Position numbers and translations under genes: made by a program. This document shows positions 15,967 to 24,641 of a stretch of 36,249 nucleotides of DNA, in pieces. The notes below the pieces were generated by a model. It had not been told where the DNA came from. It saw only the letters and a program-made list of their open reading frames with translations, and did no database searches. Every line of letters begins with the position of its first letter. Within the stretch, counting starts at the first letter, position 1. The stretch is from an uncultured Cellvibrio sp. Lineage in GTDB: Bacteria > Pseudomonadota > Gammaproteobacteria > Pseudomonadales > Cellvibrionaceae. The stretch spans positions 1 to 36,249 of the forward strand of contig CALFXJ010000028.1 in the NCBI GenBank assembly GCA_937958105.1, read 5' to 3'.

Positions 15967-17964
15967 ATGACTAACGCCGCATTAACTGCAGACTCGTCTG
16001 CTCCTATTGGCTGGCTTGACACCAAGCTGATTGACCTTATGCCTGCTGCTGTTTATGTCTGTGCAGCACCTTCCGGTATCATTCTGCGTTACAACCAGCG
16101 TGCTGTAGACCTGTGGGGCAGAAAGCCAAAACCGGGAGAACGTTTTTCCGGTGCCTGTAATCTGTTTGAAATGGATGGAACTCCCATTTCCTACGGTAAG
16201 ATTCCCATGGTGCAGGTGTTGAAGACTGGCGAGCCGATTCGTGACAAGGAAATTATTGTCGAACGCCCGGATGGCAGCCGCAGCCTTGCATTATTGAACG
16301 TAGATGTCATTCGCGATGAGCAGGGCAATATGCTTGGTGCGCTGAATGTATTCAAAGACATCACCGAGCGCAAATACACCGAAACGCAACTGGTATATAC
16401 GCGGCAGGAGTCGGAACGTCTGCGCCGTCTCTACGAAACCATCTTCTCCAATATTCCTGACTTTGTTTTTGTCTTTGATCTGCAATTCCGCTTTTCTTAT
16501 GCTAACGATTCGTTATTAAAAGTGTGGGGCAAAACCTTCGAAGAAGCGATTGGCAAAAACTGTCTTGAGCTGGGCTATCCCGCCTGGCAGGCTGCCAAGC
16601 ACGATCGCGAGTTGACGGAGGTGTTAAAGACAGGACGGACAGTCCAGGATGAAGTGCCTCATGTCGGCCCCGAAGGGCTGCGCATCTACGATTACATCTT
16701 CGTTCCTGTGTTTGGTGATAATGGTGAAATTGAAGCGATTGCCGGTACTACCCGTGATGTAACAGATCGTAAACTTATGGAGCAGGAACTCCAGACACGC
16801 GCCGAAAAGCTCGCTGAAGCAGATCGTAAAAAAGATGAGTTCATCGCCTTGCTCGCGCACGAGTTGCGCAATCCTCTTGCGCCTGTACGCAATGGATTAC
16901 GCATTCTAGAGCTAGCCGGTGATGATCCGCAGACGCAGGCACAGGTGCGTACGATGATGGAGCGACAGCTGACCCACATGGTGCGCTTGATTGATGACCT
17001 GCTTGATGTATCGCGGATGAATCGCAACAAACTGCATCTGCAAAAACGGCGCGTTTCCCTCGTAGACGTGATCAGCAGCGCCGTAGAGGCTACACGTCCA
17101 GCCATTGAGTTTGCCGACCACTCCTTAGTGGTGAAACTGCCGGACTTTCCCATTTATCTGGATGCAGATCTGACCCGGCTGGCACAGGTGTTCAGTAACC
17201 TGTTGTCCAACAGCGCAAAATATACCAAGCGGGGCGGCAAGATATGGCTGACAGCTGAATTGTATGGAAACCACCTGGATGTCGAGGTGCGTGATAACGG
17301 CATAGGCATTCCCGAAACCTCGCTGTCAAATATCTTCGAGATGTTCTCGCAGGTGCCGGGCAATAACGACCACAGTGCGGATGGATTAGGCATAGGTCTG
17401 GCACTGGTTAAGGTGCTGGTGGAGATGCACAACGGCACGGTCAGTGCGCACAGTGATGGTCCCGGTAAGGGCAGCTCGTTTAAGGTGAAGCTGCCTGTGC
17501 TAGATCGGCTGGCAACCGATTCGCCCGATAGTCATATAGGAAATATTCATTCTCCTGACGAACCTAAACGACGTATCCTGATTGTGGATGATAACCGTGA
17601 TGCCTGTGACTCCATGGCAACCCTGCTTAATCTGCTGGGGCATGAGGTGCGTCTTGCTTACGACGGCATTGAAGCGCTTGCGAGAGTGGAGGAATTTTCG
17701 CCGGACATCGTGCTGATGGATGTGGGTACGCCCAACCTGAATGGTTACGATGCAACACGGATTATCCGTGAGCAGGCCAGCGGCAAAGCAATTACGATTG
17801 TCGCGGTGACCGGGTGGGGGCAGGAGGGTGATAAAAGCCAGTCCAGAGCAGCGGGTTGCGACGGGCATCTGGTGAAGCCGGTAAATTTGCAGGATATAGA
17901 AGACCTGCTGCGTGATCTGAAACTGCGCGAAGAAAAAATACAGATCCACGGCGTTACGTCTTGA
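15967..17964 (+). CDS. Soluble PAS-PAS hybrid histidine kinase with REC domain
   Basis: A 665-residue hybrid sensor kinase without membrane segments, so it senses a cytoplasmic signal. Domains in order: PAS 1 at about 15-135 (ends in FKDITERK), PAS 2 at about 150-270 (ends in TRDVTDRK), a dimerisation/phosphoacceptor domain with His298 in AHELRNPL, an ATPase domain with NLLSNSAKYT, DNGIGI and GLGIGLALV at about 410-520, and a C-terminal receiver at about 535-655 with phospho-acceptor Asp585 in VLMDVGTP. A likely ribosome site (GGAG) is about 10 bases before the ATG. It faces the CheR operon convergently. There is no output domain, so phosphate must pass to a separate partner. The ligand cannot be told from the sequence. 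Confidence 0.88.
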   Translation: MTNAALTADSSAPIGWLDTKLIDLMPAAVYVCAAPSGIILRYNQRAVDLWGRKPKPGERFSGACNLFEMDGTPISYGKIPMVQVLKTGEPIRDKEIIVERPDGSRSLALLNVDVIRDEQGNMLGALNVFKDITERKYTETQLVYTRQESERLRRLYETIFSNIPDFVFVFDLQFRFSYANDSLLKVWGKTFEEAIGKNCLELGYPAWQAAKHDRELTEVLKTGRTVQDEVPHVGPEGLRIYDYIFVPVFGDNGEIEAIAGTTRDVTDRKLMEQELQTRAEKLAEADRKKDEFIALLAHELRNPLAPVRNGLRILELAGDDPQTQAQVRTMMERQLTHMVRLIDDLLDVSRMNRNKLHLQKRRVSLVDVISSAVEATRPAIEFADHSLVVKLPDFPIYLDADLTRLAQVFSNLLSNSAKYTKRGGKIWLTAELYGNHLDVEVRDNGIGIPETSLSNIFEMFSQVPGNNDHSADGLGIGLALVKVLVEMHNGTVSAHSDGPGKGSSFKVKLPVLDRLATDSPDSHIGNIHSPDEPKRRILIVDDNRDACDSMATLLNLLGHEVRLAYDGIEALARVEEFSPDIVLMDVGTPNLNGYDATRIIREQASGKAITIVAVTGWGQEGDKSQSRAAGCDGHLVKPVNLQDIEDLLRDLKLREEKIQIHGVTS

Positions 17965-18062
17965 GTGCGTCCCATTATGCCGGCGTCGTGAACGGCATGC
18001 GATGAGACGGGATAGGACGGGAGAATATGGGGAGAGTTTAAATAGTGTTGTGAACAGTGATA

Positions 18063-18893
18063 TCACACCATCTTGCGCCAGATCTTCTGATCCCGCTCTA
18101 CCTGCTGAAAACGCTCTGCCAGCGGAGTGAATTTTAACGTTTCTTTCGTTCCCAGGGCTAAAAAGCCCAGGCTTTCCAGGCTTTCATCGAATAATGTCAA
18201 CACTTTTTCCTGTAAAGGTTTATCGAAGTAGATCAGGACATTGCGGCACAGAATTAACTGAAATTCATTGAATGAACGGTCGGAAACCAGATTGTGAGTA
18301 GAAAGCACAAAACGTTCCGCGAGTGCACTGTCAAATTTGGCCCGGTCGTAGTTAGCTGTGTAGTAACTGGAGAAATCCCGCTTGCCTCCTGCCAGAATAT
18401 AATTCTCTGACCAGGCTTTCATTTGCGTGAGCGGAAAGATCCCCTCGCGGGCGGTGTCCAATACGGCGGGATTGATATCCGTGGCGTAAATACGGGACTT
18501 GTGTAGAAGATTTGCTTCCTGCAACAGGATCGCCATTGAGTAGATTTCTTCACCAGTAGAACAACCAGCGTGCCATATGCGGATTAATGGTTTGGTGGCG
18601 AGCAGCGGCAGAATGTCGTTGCGCAGTGTCAGGTAGAAGTCTGGGTCGCGGAACATCTCCGTAACGTTTACCGTAATTTCCTGTACAAAGCGATTGAGGT
18701 AACTCTGGTCCAGCTGCAATCTCAGCCGGAGTTCCTCAAAGCTGGCATGCTTGTCCAGCGACATCAGCCGGTAGATACGGCGAGTCAGCGAATTGCGCGA
18801 ATAACCGCTGAAATCATATCCGTGATACGTAATCAGGTCATTCAGGATGACGGTAATATGTTCGTCATCCTGAACAACCGGGCGGCTCTTCAT
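18063..18893 (-). CDS. CheR-type chemoreceptor/protein-glutamate methyltransferase
   Basis: A 276-residue CheR-type methyltransferase that transfers methyl groups from S-adenosylmethionine to glutamates of a partner protein. An N-terminal all-alpha domain at about 1-75 (YDFSGYSRNSLTRRI) precedes the SAM-binding domain, with RIWHAGCSTGEEIYSMAI, ATDINPAVL and LILCRNVLIYF, all classical CheR motifs. The start at 18893 lies four bases after the stop of the preceding hybrid kinase; an upstream extension in frame would read into that gene and was not used. No CheB methylesterase, CheA, CheW or chemoreceptor is present in the window. CheR proteins in such kinase operons are often part of stress or developmental signalling, so methylation of a protein other than a classical receptor is plausible. 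Confidence 0.88.
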   Translation of the reverse strand: MKSRPVVQDDEHITVILNDLITYHGYDFSGYSRNSLTRRIYRLMSLDKHASFEELRLRLQLDQSYLNRFVQEITVNVTEMFRDPDFYLTLRNDILPLLATKPLIRIWHAGCSTGEEIYSMAILLQEANLLHKSRIYATDINPAVLDTAREGIFPLTQMKAWSENYILAGGKRDFSSYYTANYDRAKFDSALAERFVLSTHNLVSDRSFNEFQLILCRNVLIYFDKPLQEKVLTLFDESLESLGFLALGTKETLKFTPLAERFQQVERDQKIWRKMV

Positions 18894-18897
18894 GTTG

Positions 18898-21800
18898 TCA
18901 CTTTCTTTCATAAAGCCAGACGCGCAGCAGCGACAACAGCTGATCAATATCAACGGGTTTGGTGATGTAGTCAGAAGCGCCGGCCTGAATACATTTTTCC
19001 CGGTCACCCACCATCGCCTTCGCGGTGACAGCAATGATCGGCAGTTCCTCATGCGCCGGATTGGCGCGAATGGCCTTGGTGGTTTCGTAACCGTCCATCT
19101 CCGGCATCATCATATCCATCAGTACGATATCCACCTGCGGATTCTCGGCCAGTTGTTGCAGTGCATCTTTGCCGTCGACCGCCGTGATGACATTCATGCG
19201 GACATTCTCCATGACCTTCGTCAGAGAAAAAATATTGCGCACGTCGTCGTCCACCAGCAGAACGGTTTTTTGCTGGAGAACCTCATCCTGTGTGAGGCTG
19301 TTCGATTTCGATTTTTGGGGAGCACTTGCAGCGTCGTTCTTTTCCATTAAATGCAGGAACAGAGATACTTCATCGAGAATGCGCCGGAAGGAGTGTGCAG
19401 TTTTGACAACAATGGAGTCAGCATAACGTTTGATGCGAACTTCTTCAGTTGAAGACAGGCTTTTGCCGGTGAACACAATGATCGGCAGATTTTCCAGACC
19501 CGGAGTTTTCTTTACCTCTTCCAGGGTTTCGTAGGAGCGCTCCTGAGGCACGCACATGTCCAGCACAACGCAGTCAACATCCTGTTGCTTAAGAGAGCTG
19601 ATCGCATCGTCAAGGCCACTGGTGACTTCAAGACGCACGTCAAATTTTTGCAGGAAATAGGCCAGAGCATTTGCGTGCTTGGTATTCTCTTCGACAATCA
19701 ATACCTTTTTGGGGTGATGGGTGAGCACATATTCGATTTTATGAAAGACATCGTGCATCTTCTCAAACGCGATTGGCTTTTCAAGAAAATCTACCGCGCC
19801 TTTCAACAGGCTCTCCTGTTTTACCTGATGCACAGACATGATGTGTACAGGAATGTGCCGCGTGTTGGGGTTAGCTTTGAGCTCCTCCATGACTTCCCAG
19901 CCATCCTTAACCGGCAACTGAATATCGAGCAGGATACCTAAGGGACGAAACTGCTGCGCCAGCTCCAGCCCTTCATCACCACGCACTGCAACAATGCCTT
20001 TGTAGCCTTTCTCGCGGGTGTAATCCAGAAGCGCTTTGGCGAAGCTGGTGTCGTCTTCAATGATGAGAATAACCTTGTCAGTGGGCAAGATCTGCTCGCG
20101 ATCATCGGGGATACTGCGGGGAATTTCTGCACTGAGGAATTTTTTGCGCGGGTTCTCGGCCGGCGCGGGAAGCTGTGCAGCTGTCGTGTCCGTGCTCTCT
20201 GTGTGTGCCGACGGGGCGGAGCTTCTGCGCAGCGGTATACGAATCGTGAATGCGCTGCCTTCACCTACTTCGCTGACCAGCCGGATTTCACCACCCAATA
20301 ACTTCACCAGTTCGCGACTGATGGAAAGCCCGAGTCCGGTGCCGCCATACTTACGTTGCGTGGAGCCGTCGGCCTGTTGAAAAGCTTCAAACACCAGTTC
20401 TTGTTTGTCTTTGGGAATACCTATGCCGGTATCTTTTACGGTGAAGTCCACCACCCTGGCGTCAGCAGGAGAGGGCGCTACGGTCAGGCTGACATAACCT
20501 TGAGCAGTAAACTTTAGCGCATTGGACACCAGGTTGCGGATGATCTGCTCCAGACGCAGCTTATCGGTTTCAATAGTCTCCGGCAGCTCCTTCGATACAT
20601 CGACCTTGAACTCCAGCTGCTTGCCGAGTGCGATGGGCATGAACATGGATTTGATGTCGTTGACGATCTCTGCAATGGGAATGAATTGATATTCCAGCTC
20701 CATCTTGCCCGATTCAATCTTCGACAGATCGAGGATCTCATCGATCAGCGTCAGCAGTCCTCGTCCGGAGGTTTCTATAACCCGGGCATATTCAATCTGA
20801 TCATCGGTAAGATTCCGACTGCTGTTTTCCGACATCAGGCGTGACAGCAGCAGGATAGAGTTCAGCGGTGTACGCAGCTCGTGGGACATGTTAGCCAGGA
20901 ACTCCGACTTATAACGCATGCTTTGCGCCAGCGCTTCGGCTTTCTCCTGGATCTCAATATTTCTTGCTGAGATAACCTGATTTCGCTCTTCGAGCAGCAG
21001 GCTTCGTTCTTCCAGCGCCCGGTTAGCCAGATGCAGCTCATCCTGTTGCGCGCGCAGTTCTTCTTCAGAAGCCTGCAGTTTCTCCGCCTGAATCTCCAGC
21101 TCGCTGTTGATGTTTTCCAGCTCAGTGTGCTGCGCCTGAAGTTCTTCGGCCTGGGCCTGGGTTTCATCCAGGAGCTCCTGGAGCCGGCGACGATTCTGTG
21201 CTGCAGAGATGGAGATGCCCACGTTGTGAACAGCGTTCTTCAGGAACTCAATCTCCTGTTCACTGAAGCTGGTCAGTGAGGCAAATTCGATAGCTCCTTT
21301 GATGGTATGACCATCCATCACAGGCACCGCAATCAGGTGACGCGGGATCGCTTCACCCAGAGTAAATTTAACGTAGATGCTCTCCGGCGGAATCTCTTTC
21401 AACTCTATCGCGCGATTAGTGGCAACAGCCTGACCAATGACACCTTCTCCGAGTTGAAACTTTGCTCGAGCGCTGTCGGCAGTGTAGGCGTAGCCTGCAT
21501 AGAAATGCAGCTCATCGTGCTCCAGCACATATATGGCTCCGGCGTGTGCACTGGTGAAATCCGCCAGAAATTCCACAATGTTTTTACACAGGGTTTTTAC
21601 GTCGTGCTCACCGATCATCACATCGTTCAGCGCCGCCAGACCACTTTGAGCCCACTCTTTATCTGACAACGACTGGAAAGACTGCTCCAGCGATTCGGCC
21701 ATCTTGTTGAGCGAAACTGCAACGCTACCAAGAGAGTCGGACTGCTGGTTATCCACCCGGATGCTGTAGTTACCCAGTGCAATGCGATCGGCAACTCCTC

Positions 21801-22488
21801 TGATAATTTCAATTCGCTCGCTGATATCCCGATCCTTCTGTTCCAGCTCATTCTGCAGGCGGGCACGCTGCGCAAAGTCATTGCGGATGCGAACATAGAA
21901 CAGGCAGGTGATCAGCAATGCAATCAAGGCGGCGATGATAATCAGTGCAGTGGTGTAGGTGGCCGAGGCATTCATCGTAGCCACGCGATCGCCCAAGAGG
22001 CCAGTTTCGCGCTGTTTGATCAGATCAATGGAGGCTTCGATCTTATCCATCACCGCCTTACCCTGGTCCAGGGCATTGATATCAATTTCTCCAGTTGTAT
22101 CTTTGTGAACCACCAGCCCGTTCATCAAGGTCAGGCGATGTTCAAGGTATGCATGCAAATCCAAGACGGAGGCATGTTGCATGGGGTTGTCCATTGTCAG
22201 CTCATCAAGGATGTCCAGAGCCTGCTGTGCATGATTCTGCGACTGAGAGAAGAATTCCAGGTACTGAGAGTCACCGGTCATAAGATACCCGCGCTGGCCG
22301 GATTCTGCTTCCCGCAGCGTTGCTAATATTTCTTCCGTAGTAATGATGATTCTGTTGGAGTGATTGACCCAATGGATGCTGGTGAGCAGATTGTTGATGC
22401 TGATAAAGGATGCGGTAGAGCTGACGAGAAGTACCAGCAGTGATATACCAAAGCCAATAAGCAGATTGCCGGTGTAATTGATCTTCAT
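18898..22488 (-). CDS. CHASE3-HAMP-GAF hybrid histidine kinase with three receivers
   Basis: A 1196-residue membrane-bound hybrid kinase. Order: TM1 at about 8-30, a CHASE3 periplasmic sensor at about 35-180 (with ESGQRGYLMTGD), TM2 at about 180-200, HAMP at about 200-275, GAF at about 290-420, a long coiled coil at about 425-520, the phosphoacceptor domain with His536 in SHELRTPLNS, an ATPase domain (NLVSNALKFT, DTGIGI, GTGLGLSIS), then three receivers with Asp855 (LLDIQLP), Asp977 (VLDMCVP) and Asp1125 (LMDMMMP). The middle receiver is atypical: EE replaces the usual acidic pair and its C-terminal K is followed by T rather than P. The ATG overlaps the upstream kinase stop by four bases, and CheR follows four bases after its own stop, so the three genes form an operon. 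The signal sensed is unknown. Confidence 0.9.
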   Translation of the reverse strand: MKINYTGNLLIGFGISLLVLLVSSTASFISINNLLTSIHWVNHSNRIIITTEEILATLREAESGQRGYLMTGDSQYLEFFSQSQNHAQQALDILDELTMDNPMQHASVLDLHAYLEHRLTLMNGLVVHKDTTGEIDINALDQGKAVMDKIEASIDLIKQRETGLLGDRVATMNASATYTTALIIIAALIALLITCLFYVRIRNDFAQRARLQNELEQKDRDISERIEIIRGVADRIALGNYSIRVDNQQSDSLGSVAVSLNKMAESLEQSFQSLSDKEWAQSGLAALNDVMIGEHDVKTLCKNIVEFLADFTSAHAGAIYVLEHDELHFYAGYAYTADSARAKFQLGEGVIGQAVATNRAIELKEIPPESIYVKFTLGEAIPRHLIAVPVMDGHTIKGAIEFASLTSFSEQEIEFLKNAVHNVGISISAAQNRRRLQELLDETQAQAEELQAQHTELENINSELEIQAEKLQASEEELRAQQDELHLANRALEERSLLLEERNQVISARNIEIQEKAEALAQSMRYKSEFLANMSHELRTPLNSILLLSRLMSENSSRNLTDDQIEYARVIETSGRGLLTLIDEILDLSKIESGKMELEYQFIPIAEIVNDIKSMFMPIALGKQLEFKVDVSKELPETIETDKLRLEQIIRNLVSNALKFTAQGYVSLTVAPSPADARVVDFTVKDTGIGIPKDKQELVFEAFQQADGSTQRKYGGTGLGLSISRELVKLLGGEIRLVSEVGEGSAFTIRIPLRRSSAPSAHTESTDTTAAQLPAPAENPRKKFLSAEIPRSIPDDREQILPTDKVILIIEDDTSFAKALLDYTREKGYKGIVAVRGDEGLELAQQFRPLGILLDIQLPVKDGWEVMEELKANPNTRHIPVHIMSVHQVKQESLLKGAVDFLEKPIAFEKMHDVFHKIEYVLTHHPKKVLIVEENTKHANALAYFLQKFDVRLEVTSGLDDAISSLKQQDVDCVVLDMCVPQERSYETLEEVKKTPGLENLPIIVFTGKSLSSTEEVRIKRYADSIVVKTAHSFRRILDEVSLFLHLMEKNDAASAPQKSKSNSLTQDEVLQQKTVLLVDDDVRNIFSLTKVMENVRMNVITAVDGKDALQQLAENPQVDIVLMDMMMPEMDGYETTKAIRANPAHEELPIIAVTAKAMVGDREKCIQAGASDYITKPVDIDQLLSLLRVWLYERK

Positions 22489-24077
22489 GTGGTTTTTTCG
22501 ATGACCTTAGCTGATTGTTTGACAGGCAGCACAATAATAAATCTTGCTCCCTGATTTTCGTGGCTTTCGACAGTGATGATGCCGTTATGGGTGTCTATGA
22601 CCTTCTTGACAATAGCAAGTCCGATACCTGTACCCTGGGCGCCTTCCCGCTGGTTCAAGCGTTGGAATATCTCAAATATCTTGTCCGAAAACTTCGGATC
22701 AAAGCCGATACCATTATCCTGGAAAACGATCCGGCAATATTGCCCTTGCGGGTCGGATTCAGCTGTGAAGGACTTCTCATCCACCCGTTCAGCCTTGATA
22801 TGAATCTCCGGGTACTGCGTATCCTTTGAAAACTTCAGCGCGTTGGTCAACAGATTCTGAAACACCTGACGTATCTGCCCTGGTATAACTTCCATCGTGG
22901 GAAGCGGGTCAACGTGGACGTTGGCATTGCGGGATTTTATTTCCCATTCAAAATCCTGCAGCAGATCATTGACTACCATATTGGGATCAACCATCTCATA
23001 GAAATTTTTGTCGGGCAGGCGTGAATACTCGAGCACATTCCGAATCAATGTGCTCATCTTGGCCGCAGATTCGATGATCTTCTGCAGCAGCTTTGTGGTA
23101 TTGAAGGAGTCGTTGATATAACGCTTGATAATCATATCGCTGAAGATCTGAATCTTGCGCAGAGGCTCCTGCAGATCATGAGAGGCGATGAAGGCGAACT
23201 TCTGCAGCTCTGTATTACTGGCTTCGAGCTTTTTGTTGATCTCTATCAGCTCGCGGGTGCGCTCATCCACTTTTTTTTCCAGTGTCTGAGAGGTGAGCTT
23301 CTGCTCATGGATATCGGTAAAAATGCCTACCCAGCGAACGATCTTTTTATCTTTGATCACTGGTGTAAAACAGAGTACATGAAACCGATATTCCCCTGTG
23401 TCAGGCATCTTCAGGCGCATCTCCTGCTTGCTTTGTTTGCCTGATGCAATAGTGTCCTTGATGTGAGCTACGATAGAGAAGTTGTCAGCTTCGGGAAACT
23501 GATCTGTTCGCTGGTTGTAGTTGAACCAAAGATGATTCACAAATTCGATATTGCCGTCCCGGCAGGTGGTAAATGCCATGTGCGGCAGCGACTCCAGCGT
23601 GGATTTGAACTCCTCCACCTTCTGCTCGAGTTCATTCTCCGCCTGCCGGCGAAACTCGATTTCTTCACGCAGGAAATTATCTTTCTCGATCAACTGCCGT
23701 TTCTGTTCAGAGAGCTTGTAGAATGTCTTGATCTTCAAGAGCAGGATGTCGGCATCAACCGGTTTGGTAATGTAATCAACACCCCCGGCTGCATATCCTC
23801 GAGCGATATATTTTTTATGAGTGTTAACCGCAGACAAAAATACGATAGGGATATCTTTGGTTTTGCTGTAACTCAGGATGGTTTCGGCAACCTCAAAACC
23901 GTCCATCTCCGGCATCTGTACATCCAGAATAATCAAAGAATAGCTGTAACTGTTTTTAAGAATCAGCTTCAGTGCTTCTTCACCGGAAGAGGCTGTGTGA
24001 ACACGAAAATTATTCAGCTCCAGCAGCGCCTGTAAGGAAAAGACGTTTTCCTGGTTGTCATCTACAATCAGAATCAT
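22485..24077 (-). CDS. REC-PAS histidine kinase
   Basis: A 530-residue soluble protein that combines an N-terminal receiver (about 1-120, phospho-acceptor Asp52 in IILDVQMP, Lys105 in TKPVD) with a short coiled coil, a PAS domain at about 155-260, and a histidine kinase of the phytochrome-like HWE/HisKA type, with His300 in ASHDLQEPLRK, NLLTNALKFS, DNGIGFD and GTGIGLAIV. The receiver at the front suggests it is itself phosphorylated by another kinase, such as the next gene, and then passes or modulates the signal. It is the first gene of the operon and overlaps the CHASE3 kinase by four bases (ATGA). No purine-rich ribosome site precedes the ATG (CATATCCTT), but an in-frame stop shortly upstream excludes a longer protein. 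Confidence 0.88.
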   Translation of the reverse strand: MILIVDDNQENVFSLQALLELNNFRVHTASSGEEALKLILKNSYSYSLIILDVQMPEMDGFEVAETILSYSKTKDIPIVFLSAVNTHKKYIARGYAAGGVDYITKPVDADILLLKIKTFYKLSEQKRQLIEKDNFLREEIEFRRQAENELEQKVEEFKSTLESLPHMAFTTCRDGNIEFVNHLWFNYNQRTDQFPEADNFSIVAHIKDTIASGKQSKQEMRLKMPDTGEYRFHVLCFTPVIKDKKIVRWVGIFTDIHEQKLTSQTLEKKVDERTRELIEINKKLEASNTELQKFAFIASHDLQEPLRKIQIFSDMIIKRYINDSFNTTKLLQKIIESAAKMSTLIRNVLEYSRLPDKNFYEMVDPNMVVNDLLQDFEWEIKSRNANVHVDPLPTMEVIPGQIRQVFQNLLTNALKFSKDTQYPEIHIKAERVDEKSFTAESDPQGQYCRIVFQDNGIGFDPKFSDKIFEIFQRLNQREGAQGTGIGLAIVKKVIDTHNGIITVESHENQGARFIIVLPVKQSAKVIEKTT

Positions 24078-24451
24078 AAGGATATGGATCGTTTAATTTA
24101 TTAAATTAGATAGCAGCCGAACCAAGTGTTGGTGCGATAGTAGCATGAGAATCCACCTGATGCCCCCAGAAAATATGTCGGATCATGCAGGTTAATTCAT
24201 ACTTCCAGTATCAATCGGAGGATGAAGCGTGGGCGATAGATGCTAACAGGTCTCGATAAGCGACTATGTACGTTAAAACACATATACGCGCCAGCTGATG
24301 GTTATTGAATTAAAAGGAAAACACCAAACATCATTTATCGGTTCTCGGACTCCTTCGCGTAGCGAGGCAGGCCAGGGATCAGGAGAGCAGCCGGGTTAAC
24401 GAGCAGAGCGGATTAGAGTAGGCTAGGTGAACACGGGAGTTAGTTAACACT

Positions 24452-24579
24452 GGTCGGGTTGGATACTGGGCGAGGGTTAGCGAAGGTCGGATTGATGAGC
24501 CGGGAGGATTACAAAGGTCAGGCTAAAGAATAACTTGATTAAAAGTAGGTCGGATTAGCCAAAGGCATAATCCGACACC
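24452..24579 (+). repeat. Degenerate tandem repeats of about 32 bp
   Basis: GGTC-led units start at 24452, 24485, 24516 and 24548, spaced 33, 31 and 32 bases. The first two copies share GGTCGG.TTG and a later GGG.AGG.TTA core; the third is weaker; the fourth is the intact palindrome described separately. They look like eroded copies of a REP-like intergenic element, not a CRISPR array, because the units themselves vary and there are no constant repeats with unique spacers. Confidence 0.5.
24540..24576 (-). terminator. REP-like palindrome, probable hemL terminator
   Basis: GTCGGATTA at 24549-24557 pairs perfectly with TAATCCGAC at 24568-24576, with an inner GCC/GGC pair and an AAA tip. Read on the minus strand it is followed by CCTACTTTTAAT, so it can terminate hemL transcription. 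Palindromes of the GTCGGATTA..TAATCCGAC type followed by CTACTTTT are widespread intergenic elements in proteobacteria. Confidence 0.75.
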
Positions 24580-24641
24580 AGCAAAATTTATCCCAAACCC
24601 ACCCGGTCGAGTAAACAAAACCCCAGTCCGCCCCTCATTGA

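Larger units (their letters stand above)
24078..24641. other. Gene-free region between hemL and the kinase operon
   Basis: These 564 bases hold no gene. The part next to the kinase operon (24078 to about 24200) should carry its promoter, but no strong -35/-10 pair stands out. The middle, about 24360-24560, is rich in G and poor in C on the + strand and contains repeated GGTCGG-like units. The part next to hemL ends in a palindromic repeat that can act as the hemL terminator. Confidence 0.6.

Noticed and set aside
15786..16025. Reverse-strand open frame of 79 codons in the gene-free region
   Set aside because: It overlaps the start of the PAS-PAS kinase, has no recognisable family or ribosome site, and the frames on the other strand are equally open; treated as chance or an unidentifiable relic.
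18894..19052. N-terminal extension of CheR to 19052
   Set aside because: The extra residues come from an alternative frame of the last receiver of the CHASE3 kinase and do not look like CheR; the ATG at 18893 fits the family length.
24452..24579. CRISPR array
   Set aside because: Spacing near 32 bases is suggestive, but the units are variable and there are no constant direct repeats separated by unique spacers, nor cas genes.
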